Below, piece by piece: positions 63,907 through 64,000 of a stretch of DNA of 64,000 nt; the first letter of the stretch is position 1; each line of letters opens with the position of its first letter. A program made the translations under genes and the position numbers. The notes under the pieces were generated by a model. It was given only the letters and a program-made list of their open reading frames with translations. It made no database searches and was not told where the DNA came from. The stretch lies in NCBI RefSeq assembly GCF_000384475.1, contig NZ_ARWB01000001.1, positions 2,460,176 through 2,524,175 of the forward strand, in the 5' to 3' direction. Source of the DNA: Methylopila sp. M107 (GTDB lineage: Bacteria > Pseudomonadota > Alphaproteobacteria > Rhizobiales > Methylopilaceae).

Positions 63907-64000
63907 ACGCCGTTCCAACCGTCGCGGGCTGCCACCACGGCGGTCGCGCAAGGCTCAAGCGCCGCCCTTTCAGAATCCCTCCCCTGGGACAGGCAGGGCT

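Overview
The window is a GC-rich (roughly two thirds G+C, judged by eye) chromosomal segment from an alphaproteobacterium, most likely of the order Hyphomicrobiales (Rhizobiales). The evidence is the fabI-fabB-fabA cluster divergent from an Irr-type Fur regulator, a Cpa/Tad Flp-pilus locus, the NAGGN osmoprotectant genes, and many palindromic intergenic elements. A Methylopila/Hansschlegelia-like or related lineage is possible, but the genus cannot be fixed from sequence alone. There are no rRNA, tRNA, CRISPR or insertion-sequence features.

Layout. 0.2-6.1 kb: a membrane acyltransferase, a TetR regulator and a three-domain LplT-PlsC-AMP-ligase (Aas-like) lipid-remodelling protein with a probable operator before its start. 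6.3-10.6 kb: a BatC-like TPR protein, then a dimethylsulfone/sulfonate scavenging operon (msuE-sfnG-sfnB). 10.8-15.6 kb: an amino-acid permease, two VOC proteins and a DUF1579 protein on one strand, and divergently a MarR regulator with a cis-CaaD-like tautomerase and a small EamA protein. 15.8-17.3 kb: an AT-rich island with an orphan lipoprotein, then a structured leader or sRNA region before purA. 17.3-20.2 kb: purA and a Pro/Ala-rich membrane protein.

20.6-30.8 kb is the most notable region. A tight three-gene operon encodes a single-module highly reducing type I PKS (KS-AT-DH-cMT-ER-KR-ACP, no thioesterase), a serine-palmitoyltransferase-like alpha-oxoamine synthase and a GNAT-fold acyltransferase. 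The PKS architecture and the synthase-type release match the fungal fumonisin logic (Fum1/Fum8), and the third gene resembles the bacterial ceramide-synthase type of GNAT protein. I predict a polyketide-derived sphingoid or ceramide-like lipid.

31.1-34.5 kb: a phasin-like protein, a DMT exporter, a cluster of three hairpins with C-rich loops, and formate-tetrahydrofolate ligase. 35-45 kb: a Flp/Tad pilus locus (two pilins, prepilin peptidase, CpaB-F, TadB, TadC, and a lone CpaC N-terminal-domain protein). 45-54 kb: the NAGGN amide osmolyte genes (M42 peptidase, synthetase, amidotransferase), split by a ParDE-type toxin-antitoxin pair and a divergent katG/oxyR pair. 54-57 kb: TadE, a second TadE-like protein and a TadG-like protein carrying a Gly-rich repeat region. 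57-62 kb: quinone oxidoreductase, fabI, fabB, fabA and divergent irr, whose leader can fold as an attenuator. 62-64 kb: an SH3-domain periplasmic protein and a D-2-hydroxyacid dehydrogenase.
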